Positions 1-9,029 of a stretch of 64,000 bases of DNA are shown here, piece after piece (positions within the stretch are counted from its first letter, which is position 1; each line of letters begins with the position of its first letter). The notes under the pieces were generated by a model, which saw only the letters and a program-made list of their open reading frames with translations, was not told where the DNA came from and did not search any database. Origin of the DNA: Candidatus Flexifilum affinis (GTDB lineage Bacteria; Chloroflexota; Anaerolineae; Aggregatilineales; Phototrophicaceae); assembly GCA_016713325.1 (NCBI GenBank), contig JADJPJ010000089.1, forward strand, positions 310,001-374,000, written 5' to 3'. The translations under genes were made by a program, and so were the position numbers.

Positions 1-48
1 CCCGCCGCTCTTTCGGTAACTGATGAAGACCTGCGGCTTGTCCGCCAT
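1..48 (-). CDS. TIR-domain protein, N-terminal 16 codons only (runs off left edge)
   Basis: The reverse strand opens with ATG at 48-46 and reads MADKPQVFISYRKSGG to the window edge. The string VFISYR followed by a small or charged residue is the beta-A signature (box 1) of TIR domains, which cleave NAD or act as signalling scaffolds, often in bacterial immunity or stress proteins. A GGAAAG ribosome site lies about 9 bases upstream. The gene follows the oxidoreductase gene in the same direction with a 31-base gap. Only the first strand of the fold is inside the window, so the effector or sensor domain that would define its role cannot be seen. Confidence 0.6.
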   Translation of the reverse strand, partial: MADKPQVFISYRKSGG

Positions 49-79
49 GGCAACTGCTTTCCGAGACTGCGCGAGATGA

Positions 80-1111
80 CTACAGCGTGAGTACGACCTT
101 GCCGAAGACCTCGCCCGCTTCGAGCATGCGATGCCCCTCCGCGATCTGCTCGATGGGCAGTACGGCGCCGACGACCGGCTTCAACCCGCCGTCGAACACC
201 TTGCCCATGACCTTCCTGAAGTCGCTGGTTGGCCCCATCGATGTGCCGATGATGGTGATCTGCTTGCCGAAAATCAGTCGGGTGTCGATCTGCGCATCGT
301 AGCCGCTGGTGTTGCCGACGATCAGCACGCGGCCGCCCCGCTTCACGGAGCGCAGACTGTCTTGCAGAGTGGCCTTGCCGACATTGTCGACGACGATGTC
401 CACGCCACGCCGGCCGGTCAGACCAAAAACCGCCTTCGACCAGTTCGCTTCCGCGCTGCGATCGACGGTCATGTCGGCGCCCAGGGCCTTCGCGCGCTCG
501 CACTTCGCGGGGCTGCTGCCGACGACGATCGTCGAAGCGCCGGCCAGTTTGGCGATTTGCAGGTAAGCCGTATTGGCCCCGCCGCCCGCGCCGATGATCA
601 GCACGGACTCGCCGGGACGCACGCCGCCCCTGGTGACCAGAGAGTACCAGGCCGTGATGTACACCAGTCCGGCGGCCGCGGCCTGCTCAGAGCCGACGTG
701 ATCCGGCATCTTGAGCAGATTGCGCGCCGGCAGCGCGACGAATTCCGCCGCGACGCCAGGGGCGTGCTCACCCAGAATGGGGCTTCCCAGGCACTCCGAC
801 TCGCTGCCGCTCATGAGCAGGCAGTCGGGATCGACCAGCGTCGGGTTGATGGCGACTCGGTCGCCTGGAACGAACGCCGTGACGCCCGTCCCCACCGCCG
901 CCACGATGCCGGCGCCATCGGCGCAGGTGACGTGCGGCTTAGGCAGATCCAGCCCCTTCCAGCCTTCCCGGACCCAGAGATCCAGTCGGTTCAGGGCGAC
1001 GGCCTTGATGTTGACGAGCACCTCACTGGCCTTCGGCTCTGGCGCCGGCAGGTCGTCGACGACCTTGAGGACATCGCGACCACCATGTTCGTAGAAGACG
1101 GCGGCTTTCAT
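80..1111 (-). CDS. Zinc-type alcohol dehydrogenase / quinone oxidoreductase (MDR family)
   Basis: A 343-residue protein of normal length for medium-chain dehydrogenases/reductases. It has an N-terminal GroES-like domain, cysteines at 63, 97 and 107 that may bind zinc, and a nucleotide-binding domain with a glycine-rich turn (IIGAGGGA, about 172-179) and a V-D-I-V-V-D-N-V stretch further on. It should oxidise or reduce an alcohol, aldehyde or enone with NAD(P)H in the cytoplasm; the substrate cannot be read from the sequence. It lies 2 bases behind the acyl-CoA dehydrogenase gene, so the two are almost certainly co-transcribed, perhaps for breakdown of branched-chain or fatty acyl compounds. 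Confidence 0.85.
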   Translation of the reverse strand: MKAAVFYEHGGRDVLKVVDDLPAPEPKASEVLVNIKAVALNRLDLWVREGWKGLDLPKPHVTCADGAGIVAAVGTGVTAFVPGDRVAINPTLVDPDCLLMSGSESECLGSPILGEHAPGVAAEFVALPARNLLKMPDHVGSEQAAAAGLVYITAWYSLVTRGGVRPGESVLIIGAGGGANTAYLQIAKLAGASTIVVGSSPAKCERAKALGADMTVDRSAEANWSKAVFGLTGRRGVDIVVDNVGKATLQDSLRSVKRGGRVLIVGNTSGYDAQIDTRLIFGKQITIIGTSMGPTSDFRKVMGKVFDGGLKPVVGAVLPIEQIAEGHRMLEAGEVFGKVVLTL

Positions 1112-1113
1112 GA

Positions 1114-2307
1114 TCAGCGCAGACCCAGTTCGTGCCGCGCGATCACCAGACGCTGGATCTCACTCGTGCCTTCGTAGATGCGGGTGATGCGCGCGTCTCG
1201 GTAGTAGCGCTCGATCGGCAGTTCCTTGCTATAGCCGATGCCGCCGTGAATCTGGAGAGCCTCGTCGGTCACGAACATGGCCGTCTCGCTGGCGAACAGC
1301 TTGGCCATGCTGGCTTCGAGAGAGTAGCGTTCGCCGGTCGCCTTGAACCGTTCCTTGGCCGCGCACGCGTTGTAGATGAGCAGGCGCGAGGCCTCGATGC
1401 GGGTCTTCATGTCGGCGATCTTCTGCTGGATCATCTGCAACTGTCCGATCGCGCCGCCGAATGCCTGGCGCTCGCGCGCATATTGGACGCTGGCCTCGTA
1501 AGCGGCTTCGGCGATGCCCAGGGCCTGCGAGGCGATACCAATGCGGCCGGCATCCAGGACGGACATGGCGATTTTGAATCCATCTCCCGGCTTACCGAGC
1601 ACATCCTCGACGGGGCATTCGTAGTTTTCGAAGACCAGCTCGCTGGTGGCGCTGGCGCGGATGCCCAGTTTTGGCTCTTTCTTGCCCCGAATAAAGCCTG
1701 GCCTGGTGGTATCGATCAGGAAGGCCGTAATGCCTTTGTGCTTCTTCTCTGGCTCGGTCATGGTGAACAGGATGACCAGATCGGCGACCGGCCCCGACGT
1801 GACCCAACTCTTGCGCCCATTGATGACGTAGTGTGTTCCGGCCGCATTGAGGACAGCGCGGCTCTGCATGGTGCCCGCATCGCTGCCGCTCATCGGCTCG
1901 GTCAGGCTGTAAGCGCCGATCTTTTCGCCGCCCGCGACGGGGACAAGGAAGCGCTGCTTCTGGTCTTCGGTGCCAAAGAGCGTGAGGGCATTGCCGTAAA
2001 GCGAGTTGTTCACGCTGATGATCGTGCTGTGGCTGGCGTCGACGCGGGCCACCTCGATCATCGTCAGCACATAGGCGAGGGTATCCATGGCCGCGCCACC
2101 GTACTCCTCCGCCACTTCGATGCCCATCAGGCCCATCGCGCCCATCTTCTTGATCGTGTCGAGAGGGAATTCGCCGGTCTCATCGTGCTCGGCGGCAATC
2201 GGGGCAACCTCGTTTTCGCAAAACTCGCGCACGGCGCGGCGCAGCGCCTCATGTTCTTCGGTCAATACCGGCATGACCGCGGCGTCGTGAGCTTCCCTTG
2301 CAACCAT
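1114..2307 (-). CDS. Acyl-CoA dehydrogenase
   Basis: A 397-residue FAD flavoprotein of the short/medium-chain acyl-CoA dehydrogenase type, introducing the 2,3 double bond into acyl-CoA. Visible hallmarks are an N-terminal helical domain (LTEEHEALRRAVREF), the INGRKSWVTSG strand of the middle domain, and near the C-terminus RIYEGTSEIQRLVIARHE with the catalytic glutamate of the YEGT motif. An ATG 24 bases further upstream (2331) is open, but only the ATG at 2307 has a GGAG ribosome site at good spacing. It is the first gene of an operon with the oxidoreductase. Together with the nearby methylmalonyl-CoA epimerase it suggests branched-chain amino acid or odd-chain acyl degradation. Confidence 0.92.
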   Translation of the reverse strand: MVAREAHDAAVMPVLTEEHEALRRAVREFCENEVAPIAAEHDETGEFPLDTIKKMGAMGLMGIEVAEEYGGAAMDTLAYVLTMIEVARVDASHSTIISVNNSLYGNALTLFGTEDQKQRFLVPVAGGEKIGAYSLTEPMSGSDAGTMQSRAVLNAAGTHYVINGRKSWVTSGPVADLVILFTMTEPEKKHKGITAFLIDTTRPGFIRGKKEPKLGIRASATSELVFENYECPVEDVLGKPGDGFKIAMSVLDAGRIGIASQALGIAEAAYEASVQYARERQAFGGAIGQLQMIQQKIADMKTRIEASRLLIYNACAAKERFKATGERYSLEASMAKLFASETAMFVTDEALQIHGGIGYSKELPIERYYRDARITRIYEGTSEIQRLVIARHELGLR

Positions 2308-2433
2308 AGTCGGTGACTCCAAACGTGACATATTTCAGTCACAATTATAGCGAACTGACCCGGCGGGAACAGTGCTGCTGGTCTAGAATAAGCCGCATCG
2401 TCCTCGCGGGAAAGCGGAGCGCCTGTTCGGGAC

Positions 2434-2844
2434 TCAGCCGCGAAGCTGATTCATCAGGGTGACCTGATCAAAGATTCGCCAGATTTCGGCAATCTGACCA
2501 TTCTCCACGCGCGCCGTCTCGATTCCAGGCACGTGGACGCGCTTTCCGGTAGCCGGCAGTTTCAGAAATTCGCCGGTGTGGATTGAGTCCAGCGTCCAGA
2601 CGGAAGAGATGAATTCGGCGGTGGCGACGATCTTCAGGAAGGTCAGGCGGACTTCACTGAATCCGCAGTGCCACAGCTCGCAGGTGGACAGTTCGAAGAT
2701 CTGTGCGTCCCGACGTTCGCCGGTTTCCAGATGGTGGTTGACGGCGTTCGTGGTGAGCAACGAGGAGAGCGTGTCCTGGTCATTTCGAGTCCAGGCCTCA
2801 TAGTAGCGGCGAATGAGCGTCTCAGAGGAGGTCACAGACATCAT
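2434..2844 (-). CDS. SnoaL-like / ester cyclase-type NTF2-fold protein
   Basis: A 136-residue protein with the single-domain NTF2-like layout of SnoaL polyketide cyclases and related ester cyclases: a helical start (IRRYYEAWTRND), a strand ending in FLKIVATAEFISSVWTLDSIHTG, the KRVHVPGIETARVENGQIAEIWRI stretch (positions about 99-122) and a short tail. This fold serves many small hydrolases, isomerases and binding proteins, so a reaction cannot be assigned. It is transcribed divergently from the epimerase gene. The start is the first ATG, close to the divergent promoter region. Family call firm, function open. Confidence 0.75.
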   Translation of the reverse strand: MMSVTSSETLIRRYYEAWTRNDQDTLSSLLTTNAVNHHLETGERRDAQIFELSTCELWHCGFSEVRLTFLKIVATAEFISSVWTLDSIHTGEFLKLPATGKRVHVPGIETARVENGQIAEIWRIFDQVTLMNQLRG

Positions 2845-2975
2845 TGTCCACCCTTCTAGTTGTCAATATCAATGAATCGTTTACGATTGGAAGCGCGAAC
2901 TATAGCCAGAAGGCCGCGCCGCTGCAACACCCTGCTGCGTTGTGACTTTGAGCAAAAATGAGGAAAGGGCCAAAG

Positions 2976-3407
2976 ATGCCGCCAGTGAAGATCAATCATG
3001 TCGCCGTGGTCGTGGAAGATGTGAACGCCGCCCTGGCGTTCTGGCGTGACGCACTGGGAATCACCGCCGCGCATGTCGAGCATAATGAAGACGAACTGGT
3101 CGATATCGCCTTCCTGCCTCTTGGCGATGGCGAAATAGAACTCATTGCGCCGTTCACTCAGGACAGCGGCGTCGCCAAGTACCTGGCCAAGAAGGGGCAG
3201 GGGCTGCATCACCTGTGCATCGACGTGCAGGATATCGACGGCGTCGTGGCGAAGCTGAAGACATCTGGTGTCGAGATGATCAACGACGAGCCGAGAACTC
3301 GCCCGGATGGGCTGACACGTTATGCCTTTGTGCACCCGAAGAGCACAGGCGGCGTTCTGCTCGAACTGTACGAGCGCAAGACAGGCAGCGCCGGGTTTGG
3401 CGATTGA
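2976..3407 (+). CDS. mce: Methylmalonyl-CoA epimerase
   Basis: A 143-residue glyoxalase/VOC-fold protein. It begins KINHVAVVVEDVNAALAFW, has the middle LHHLCIDVQDIDGVV repeat and ends with HPKSTGGVLLELYER, the metal-ligand pattern (His, His, Glu) of methylmalonyl-CoA epimerases, which interconvert the R and S forms of methylmalonyl-CoA in propionyl-CoA metabolism. An ATG at 2958 is open, but AGGAAAGG lies between it and the ATG at 2976, so the later codon is the start. The gene stands alone on the plus strand, followed by a strong hairpin. Its presence implies a methylmalonyl-CoA mutase elsewhere, which like the diol dehydratase at the right edge needs B12. Confidence 0.88.
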   Translation: MPPVKINHVAVVVEDVNAALAFWRDALGITAAHVEHNEDELVDIAFLPLGDGEIELIAPFTQDSGVAKYLAKKGQGLHHLCIDVQDIDGVVAKLKTSGVEMINDEPRTRPDGLTRYAFVHPKSTGGVLLELYERKTGSAGFGD

Positions 3408-3427
3408 CTCGCGGAGACCCTCTCACG

Positions 3428-3452
3428 GCCGGGCCGCTGTCGACGGCCCGGC
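3428..3452 (+). terminator. GC-rich hairpin after the epimerase gene
   Basis: Nine-base perfect arms GCCGGGCCG and CGGCCCGGC around a 7-base loop, starting 20 bases after the epimerase stop. There is no clear T run, so termination may be imperfect, but position and stability fit a transcription end for the plus-strand gene. Confidence 0.6.
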
Positions 3453-3526
3453 TGTGGCGCTGAGCGAGGTCAATGCTGCGTTCTCGGCATAAACCCATTG
3501 TTGAGAGACTTGCCGCTGCGATAAAA

Positions 3527-3559
3527 AACAGGCTCATATCCGATGGATGTGAGCCTGTT
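3527..3559 (-). terminator. Intrinsic terminator of the DUF302/FmdB operon
   Basis: Arms AACAGGCTCA and TGAGCCTGTT (3527-3536 and 3550-3559) form a hairpin which, read on the minus strand, is followed by GTTTTTTATC, a classic T run. It lies 49 bases beyond the FmdB stop and faces the epimerase hairpin, so the two convergent transcripts are both insulated. Confidence 0.85.
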
Positions 3560-3608
3560 CTGAACTTTCATGTTGGCTGACGCACGGTCAGCACTTGCTG
3601 CCGAAGCC

Positions 3609-3806
3609 TCAGCCTCCGCCGGTCGAGACGACCGGCGCTGAAGCATAGCTGCTCGTAGACTGGCCCTTGACCGAGATGCGGGACAGCCGGCGCTGCGAAT
3701 ACTCGTTGCCGCATTTCGGACAGGTAGCACTGTCCGCCTGGCTCATCGGCATGCGTTTTTCAAAAGCCTGCCCACAGCCGGGGCAGTCATATTCGTACAG
3801 GGGCAT
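3609..3806 (-). CDS. FmdB-family zinc-ribbon protein
   Basis: A 65-residue protein starting MPLYEYDCPGCGQAFE with a second pair CPKCG near residue 30, giving the two CxxC knuckles of the FmdB/CxxC_CxxC_SSSS regulatory zinc ribbon; the tail is Ser/Gly-rich as usual. The family is named from a putative regulator of formamidase genes, but the role of most members is unknown. It is the second gene of an operon, 3 bases after the DUF302 gene, and ends at a strong intrinsic terminator. Confidence 0.85.
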   Translation of the reverse strand: MPLYEYDCPGCGQAFEKRMPMSQADSATCPKCGNEYSQRRLSRISVKGQSTSSYASAPVVSTGGG

Positions 3807-3809
3807 CGA

Positions 3810-4217
3810 CTAACTCTCCAGACTGGCGACAACGCGCTCCAGGCGGGCGCGCGCTTCGGCGGAGATGGCGGCAAGCGCTTCGTTGGGAATGACGCTCATC
3901 ATCATCATCGGATCAATGAGGCTGACCTGCACACGACCCGGCTCGACCTGGTCGAGGGTAACGTTGCACGGAAGCAGCAGTCCCACCTCTGGCGCCGTGG
4001 TGAGGGCGCGATGGGCGAGGGGAGGGTTGCAGGCGCCCAGGATTTTGTAGGGGCGAAAATTGGCATCCAGCTTCTGCTTCATCGTCGCTTTGACGTCGAT
4101 TTCCGTCAGAATACCGAAGCCTTCGGCCTTCAGAGCGGCGGTCACGCGCTCCTGCGCTGCTTCAAACGTCGCATTCAACGTGACGGTCAATCCCAACTGT
4201 ATCCCGGTTTCGTTCAC
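3810..4217 (-). CDS. DUF302-domain protein
   Basis: A 135-residue protein with the DUF302 pattern: an early strand and helix (TLNATFEAAQERVTAALK), GFGILTEIDV, then YKILGACNPPLAHRAL and LLLPCNVTL, ending in a helix with DPMMMM and ALAAISAEARARL. The conserved cysteines in GACNPP and LPCNV are typical. Function is not established; members are small cytoplasmic or periplasmic proteins. The reading frame is open 26 codons further upstream, but GGAGGG followed 7 bases later by GTG at 4217 sets the start. A 20-bp palindrome lies about 67 bases upstream. Confidence 0.82.
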   Translation of the reverse strand: MNETGIQLGLTVTLNATFEAAQERVTAALKAEGFGILTEIDVKATMKQKLDANFRPYKILGACNPPLAHRALTTAPEVGLLLPCNVTLDQVEPGRVQVSLIDPMMMMSVIPNEALAAISAEARARLERVVASLES

Positions 4218-4283
4218 AATTCTTCCCTCCGAGTCGAGCTTATTCACTGTAAGCGACGACGGGACCCGGAGGTAGGCTGAACT

Positions 4284-4303
4284 GCTTATAGGCACCTATA
4301 AGC
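4284..4303. promoter_or_regulatory. 20-bp palindrome, candidate operator for the DUF302/FmdB operon
   Basis: GCTTATAGG and CCTATAAGC form perfect 9-base arms with a 2-base centre, 67 bases upstream of the GTG start of the DUF302 gene. Length and symmetry suit a dimeric repressor of the ArsR/MarR/CsoR size. AT-rich halves in a GC-rich genome also provide possible -10 elements. No adjacent regulator gene is present. Confidence 0.5.
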
Positions 4304-4446
4304 CTCAGCTTATGCTGTGAGATCGTGAGTTCACGTTCAGCTCGGCACAGATGCGGGCGTACACGGGTGCGCCGTTGCAAACATGCGCGATGCTCCACGG
4401 GCGGGCACACTGACCCGCCCACGGCTGTGAGAGCTTCATTCACGCC

Positions 4447-6796
4447 CTATCGGAAGCGACGGGCGATCTCTTCTTCCACCTGTGCCAGCGGTGTGCCGTA
4501 GCGCCGGCGAGAATTCTCGCGGATCAGATCCGCGCTCGACTGGTCTGGCGGGATCATCGACGGCAGCGTGCGCATGGTGAAGGGACGGGCCGCCACGCCG
4601 TCGATGAGCAGCTTGACCGCCGCCGTGAACTGAGGCAGGCCGCTCAACTCCTGGTGCGAGAAGGCCGGATGGAATTCCATGCCCAGGGCGGAGGCATCCT
4701 GGATGCCGAGCCGGAAGGCGACGATGCTGCCGATGTTGCCGAACACCGCTTCCAGGATCTGCGCATTCAACTGGTGCAGATACTGGTTGGCGATGGTCAA
4801 TACCACGCCGAACTTGCGTCCCTCGCTGAGCATGGTGGCCAGCGTCGGGGTGGCGAAGTTCTGCACTTCGTCGACATAGATGAAGAAGTCGCGGCGTCGG
4901 CTGGGTGGCAGGGCGCTGCGCTTGAAGGCCGCCTGCATCACCCCGCTGAGGATGAGCGATCCGATGAACAGGGCGTTCTGCTCGCCGACACGGCCTTTGG
5001 CCAGATTGACGAGGAAGACCTTACCCTCGTCCATGATCTGGTCGAAGGGGATGCCGGACCGCGTCTGGCCGATCATCCGGCGGAGCGTGGCGTCCTCCAC
5101 AAAGCGCGAGAACTTGGAGAGGATGTACGGCAGGAATTCGGCTTTCCACTGCGAGCTGGCATCACGCATGCGGCGGGCCACATCCTCATAGTAGTTGCGC
5201 ACGATCGGGTCCTTGATATGTGGCAGGACCTTGTTGACATAGCTGCCATCCTGGTCGCTGACCAGGCGGTAGACATCAACCAGCGTGCCGTCCGGAAGGC
5301 TCATCGCCGCCAGCATGGCGTTGCGCACCGTCTGCTGGAAAGATCGGACCGACGATCGCGTAGTTGTGCGGGTCGTAGAGCCGCATCAGAAGTCCGATGA
5401 AATCGCTGACGATCCGGTCGCGGTCCGCCTCGTCGTCCGTCTGAAGGATATTCAGGCCGATCGGGAAGGCCTCGTCCGACGGATCGAGCAGGATGACGTC
5501 ATCTCGCCGGTGCGACGGAATGCGCGCCAGCACATCGTCACACAGGTCGCCATGCGGATCGAGCATAAATACGCCGCGGCCCGCTTCGATATCCTGGAGG
5601 ATCAGGAGTCTGAAGCAGCGTGCTCTTGCCCATGCCGGTCTTGCCAACCACGTAGCTGTGGCGGCGGCGGTCGTCCAGTCCTTGAGTGATCGGCACCGGA
5701 ACGCCCCTCACTCGCGCCACGCTGACGCCCAGCCGCGCGCCGTTGACGGGCATGCCGGCCGGCGGGACCAGCGCCTTGCCTTCAAGGGTGCTCATGCCGG
5801 GAACCCCACCGCTGTGCGGAATGGGCAGGCGGAAGATGGCCGCCGCCTCGCCTTCCCCGACCAGATAGCGGAAGCGCGCCAACCGTGGATCTTCCGGGGT
5901 GCCTCCCCACGTCTCGATATCGAGCTTGTTCAGGTTCCGCCGCACCACGGCGACCTCGTCTGCCCGACCCGGACGGAGAATCTGGTAGCCGCCGCTCACG
6001 CCGCCATCCTGGAGCGGGGCAAAGAGGGTCGAAGCCGCCATCTCGGGCAAAAGCTGGCTGGTCCCCTCGCTGCCGGCAACATAGACGCGCATGACGAACC
6101 CGTTTTGCAGATAGGTCAGGCGCTGATCGGCGATGGTGAGCTTCTGCCACTGCTGCTGCTGGGCGAGCTGACGCTTCATGAAGTTCAGGCTGAAACCGGC
6201 TGGCGACACCGGGTCGAGGCCGGGCTCGCCACCAAACGCCATGCCGCCGACTTCGGCGCGCTCTTCCTGGATGGGCCGCTCCCAGGCGAAGAGGGTGGTT
6301 GGCATGATCTGAACGCTGACCATGGCCGGGGATGGCTGACGCATCATCATCCAGAAGACGTTGTGCAGATCCGGCGTGCCGCTGACGTACGGGTTGACAG
6401 TGTAGACGCTGCCTGCTCCGGTGTGACCCTCCCGCCGGGCGATCTCTGCCACGTTGAGTGGTTCGAAGGGAGCGAGCAGGCTGAACAACTCGTCTTCGTC
6501 GACCACCGGTTCATAGATATAGACGTTCTCCTGCGCCAGCGGCAGCACGGCGTTGACATCGCCCCACAGCGAGAGCGCCAGCGCGCGGCAGGTCACTTCG
6601 TCAGGCGCGGAAACACGCGCCAGGATGGCCACCGTCACTCGGCCGCGCGCCGGAATGTGACGGTGCGGCTCGCAGATGATGCGCAGGGCGAAAACGGCGC
6701 GGCTGGTCAGCTCACGCTGCGCGCCGAGCAGTTGAACGAACTCGAAGTGCGCGCTGCCCAGTCGCCGGTAGAAAGCTTCGTCACCCCCATGCCGAC
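4447..6796 (-). pseudogene. VirD4/TraG/HerA-like P-loop ATPase, interrupted by three one-base frame changes
   Basis: Three adjoining frames together encode one ATPase of roughly 780 residues. The first ends in VVGKTGMGKSTLL (Walker A), the second has FMLDPHGDLCDDVL and VILLDPSDEAFPIGLNIL, and the third carries FFIYVDEVQNFATPTL (Walker B), ANQYLHQL and LPQFTAAVKLL. This order is that of type IV coupling proteins and HerA/DUF87 pumps that move DNA or protein. Frame changes: about 6784-6788 (a run of five C; one more restores GMGGDEAFYRRLG), about 5612 (one extra base after Walker A) and about 5335-5345 (doubled C; removal restores IVGPIFQQTVRNAML). Either the gene is decaying or this stretch holds sequencing errors. 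No mating-pair or relaxase genes are nearby, so conjugation is not supported. Confidence 0.75.
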
Positions 6797-8820
6797 CTCA
6801 CGCACCATCATGGCGAAATAACCGTGATAGTAGGTGTCGGTGGGGCGACGGGTGAGCGTATCGTCGGTGACCGTTTCGTTCGCGGCCTCGACGATCACGG
6901 CTGGCTCGCCGTCCTCGCGGCGGGTCAGGCGGGCGGCCGCGCGCTCGACAAAGGTGCTCTCGGAGATGCCGCCGAGCAGATGGCGTGCTCCTTCGATATC
7001 CCAGCGGCGCTCCAGTATGCCGACGGCTGCCTTCCGTGCCCGGTCGCTCAGACCGATGTCCGGGTCGCGGCTCACCGAATAATAGTCGCCAAGTGCTTGC
7101 AGATCGTGGCCGAGCGCCAGCCGCGCATCGCCGCGGGTCAGATGCAGCCGAGGGTCTTCGCGCAGAGCCAGCGAGTCGGTCAGCACAGCGATCGCTGCTT
7201 CCGGCTTGCCGGCGCGAATCAGGACCTCGGCTTCAGCCGTCACCGTTTCGAGACGGCTCTCGATTGCCCGTTCCAGCGTCTGCAGGAGTGTGTGGCTGCG
7301 CCGGCTGCCGGAGTCGGGGCCGAATGCCAGGGTCAGCACCTCACGCGCCAGTTTGAGCTGGCCGGCCGCGATCAGCCGACGGATGACGGTGGCGCGCTGT
7401 GCGGTGGTGAGCTTTTCCCAGGACTGCGCGTCGCGATCGTTGATGCGCATGATCGCTGCGACAACATCCGGCGTGATGCCTGCCTGCTCCATCTGGCGCA
7501 GCACTCCGAGCGCCGCGGGCTCCTTGACCGGGACAGGCGGCGGATCGGCAGCCGGGGCGCCAGACGCTTGCGAAAACTGGCCAGCACGTCCCGATCGCCG
7601 TAGTCCGACGGGAGCAGCGCCAGCGCCCGATGAAGTTCGGCAAGGGCGGCAGCCGGTTTTCCTGCGGCTTCCATCGCCTCAGCGCAGCCGATATGGAGGG
7701 CAGCGACGGCATAGTCCGGGTCTCGCAGTTCGAAACGGTCGACAAGAAGCGCGTGCGTCGCCTGGCGTGACTCGCAGAACTGGCAGGACTCGCTGGTCGG
7801 GCGGATTTCGCGTCCGCATATGCGGCATTTGTACTGAATTCCCTGGGCCAGGGTGAGGAGCGGCTTCAGATGAGCAAGCGTAGGCGTTGGCCTGGCAGCG
7901 TCGGCAAGGCGCAGCGCTTTGCGAAAAGCCGTGCGGCGCGCGCTGCTACCCACCGGGTGCCGGTCGGCCTCCAGGAGCAGCAGTCGCGGAGTCTGCAAGC
8001 CCTCGGCCTCGCACGCCGCCAGAATACGGCGGGCACTGGCTGGATCGCCGGCGCGCAAAAAGCCGGCTGCCGTATCGTGCACAAGGAGGAGCACCCGGTT
8101 GATCAATTCGTCGTAAACGGCCAGCCAGGTCTTGCGCGGTTCTCCCAGCGTCTCCATCAGCGTGAGCGTCTCAGAACTCAGCTTGTTGGCGTTCAGCAGA
8201 TGCTTGATCAGGCAAACGACGGCCACCTCGTGGAGACGGTACCCCGGTTCGGACAGTTCGATCACACGGCGCAGATAGCGTTCAATCGCCGGGTTCCAGT
8301 GCACCGGTGGGACGCCAGGTCGCGAAGCCCGGCCGAAGCTGAACGGGTTGAAAGACGACGCAGATGACGACGAGGACTCTCTATCGTCGTCGTCCAGCAG
8401 ATCATCGAATGGGCTAGACCCACCGTTGTGGCGCAGCAGCGCCAGTGCGGCGGCGAGGGCCACCACCGGGTCGCGCGGGCGCAGCAGGACCGCGTTGTCG
8501 AAGTCCGCGATCGGATCGCCGCCCATGCGAGTGCGCATGCGGCTCCGTCCGCTGCCGATCAGGTCCCATGCGCGTTCTTCGACCTTCTGCCGCAGTCTGA
8601 CGATGCGATCATGCTGCGCGGCATCGTCCGAGGCAATCGTCGCAAGTGTGAACCCGATGAATTCGTAATCGATTTTGGCCTGAAAACTGGTTTCCGCTTT
8701 GGTCAGGCGCGCTTCCGTATCGTCCGGGTGGTCCAGCAAATACTGATTGAGCAGGGACAGGGCTTCGTCGCGAGTCTCCCCGTCGAGCTTCGCACGGATG
8801 TCGGCCAGGGCATTCGACAT
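6797..8820 (-). pseudogene. TPR-like repeat protein with zinc ribbon, frameshifted, reading into the ATPase
   Basis: The first frame (8820 to about 7560) gives a helical repeat protein: an N-terminal TPR-like part (DEALSLLNQYLLDHPDD), an acidic Ser-rich linker near residues 155-170, more TPR-like helices, and a zinc ribbon CRICG...CQFCE near residues 333-350. It loses frame at about 7558-7562; one added base gives a Pro-rich linker (PPPVPVKEP) into LRQMEQAGITPDVVAAIM and further repeats (7504 to about 6797). After that correction there is no stop before the ATPase frame, so the two parts may be a single protein of about 1,450 residues. I do not recognise a named family. A repeat scaffold joined to a DNA- or protein-pumping ATPase suggests a membrane or DNA-associated machine, which is inference. 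Confidence 0.6.
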
Positions 8821-9029
8821 GGTGTACAGGCTCTCCCCGTTGAGATTAGGATCTTATTGTACATCGCGGACATCACTGCTGATGCCCTAAACCTGGTGGG
8901 ATAGACATGACCGGTACAGGCATGCATTGACAAAATCTATACAAATGACAGTATATGTGAAATTTGTAAAGCTGTGAAGACGGTGATGCTGCCTGACCGG
9001 AGAAGCAGCCGTGACAGGGATAGGAGGTG

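Noticed and set aside
131..1177. Long plus-strand frame opposite the oxidoreductase
   Set aside because: No recognisable motifs, Arg/Asp/His-rich composition typical of antisense frames in GC-rich genes; the minus-strand product is clearly an MDR enzyme.
4447..6796. Conjugative element (VirD4-like ATPase)
   Set aside because: No relaxase, mating-pair, integrase or attachment-site sequences are nearby, so an integrative conjugative element is not supported.
5493..6821. 442-codon plus-strand frame opposite the ATPase
   Set aside because: Antisense shadow; the minus strand holds Walker A and conserved segments. Its openness does not explain the frame changes.
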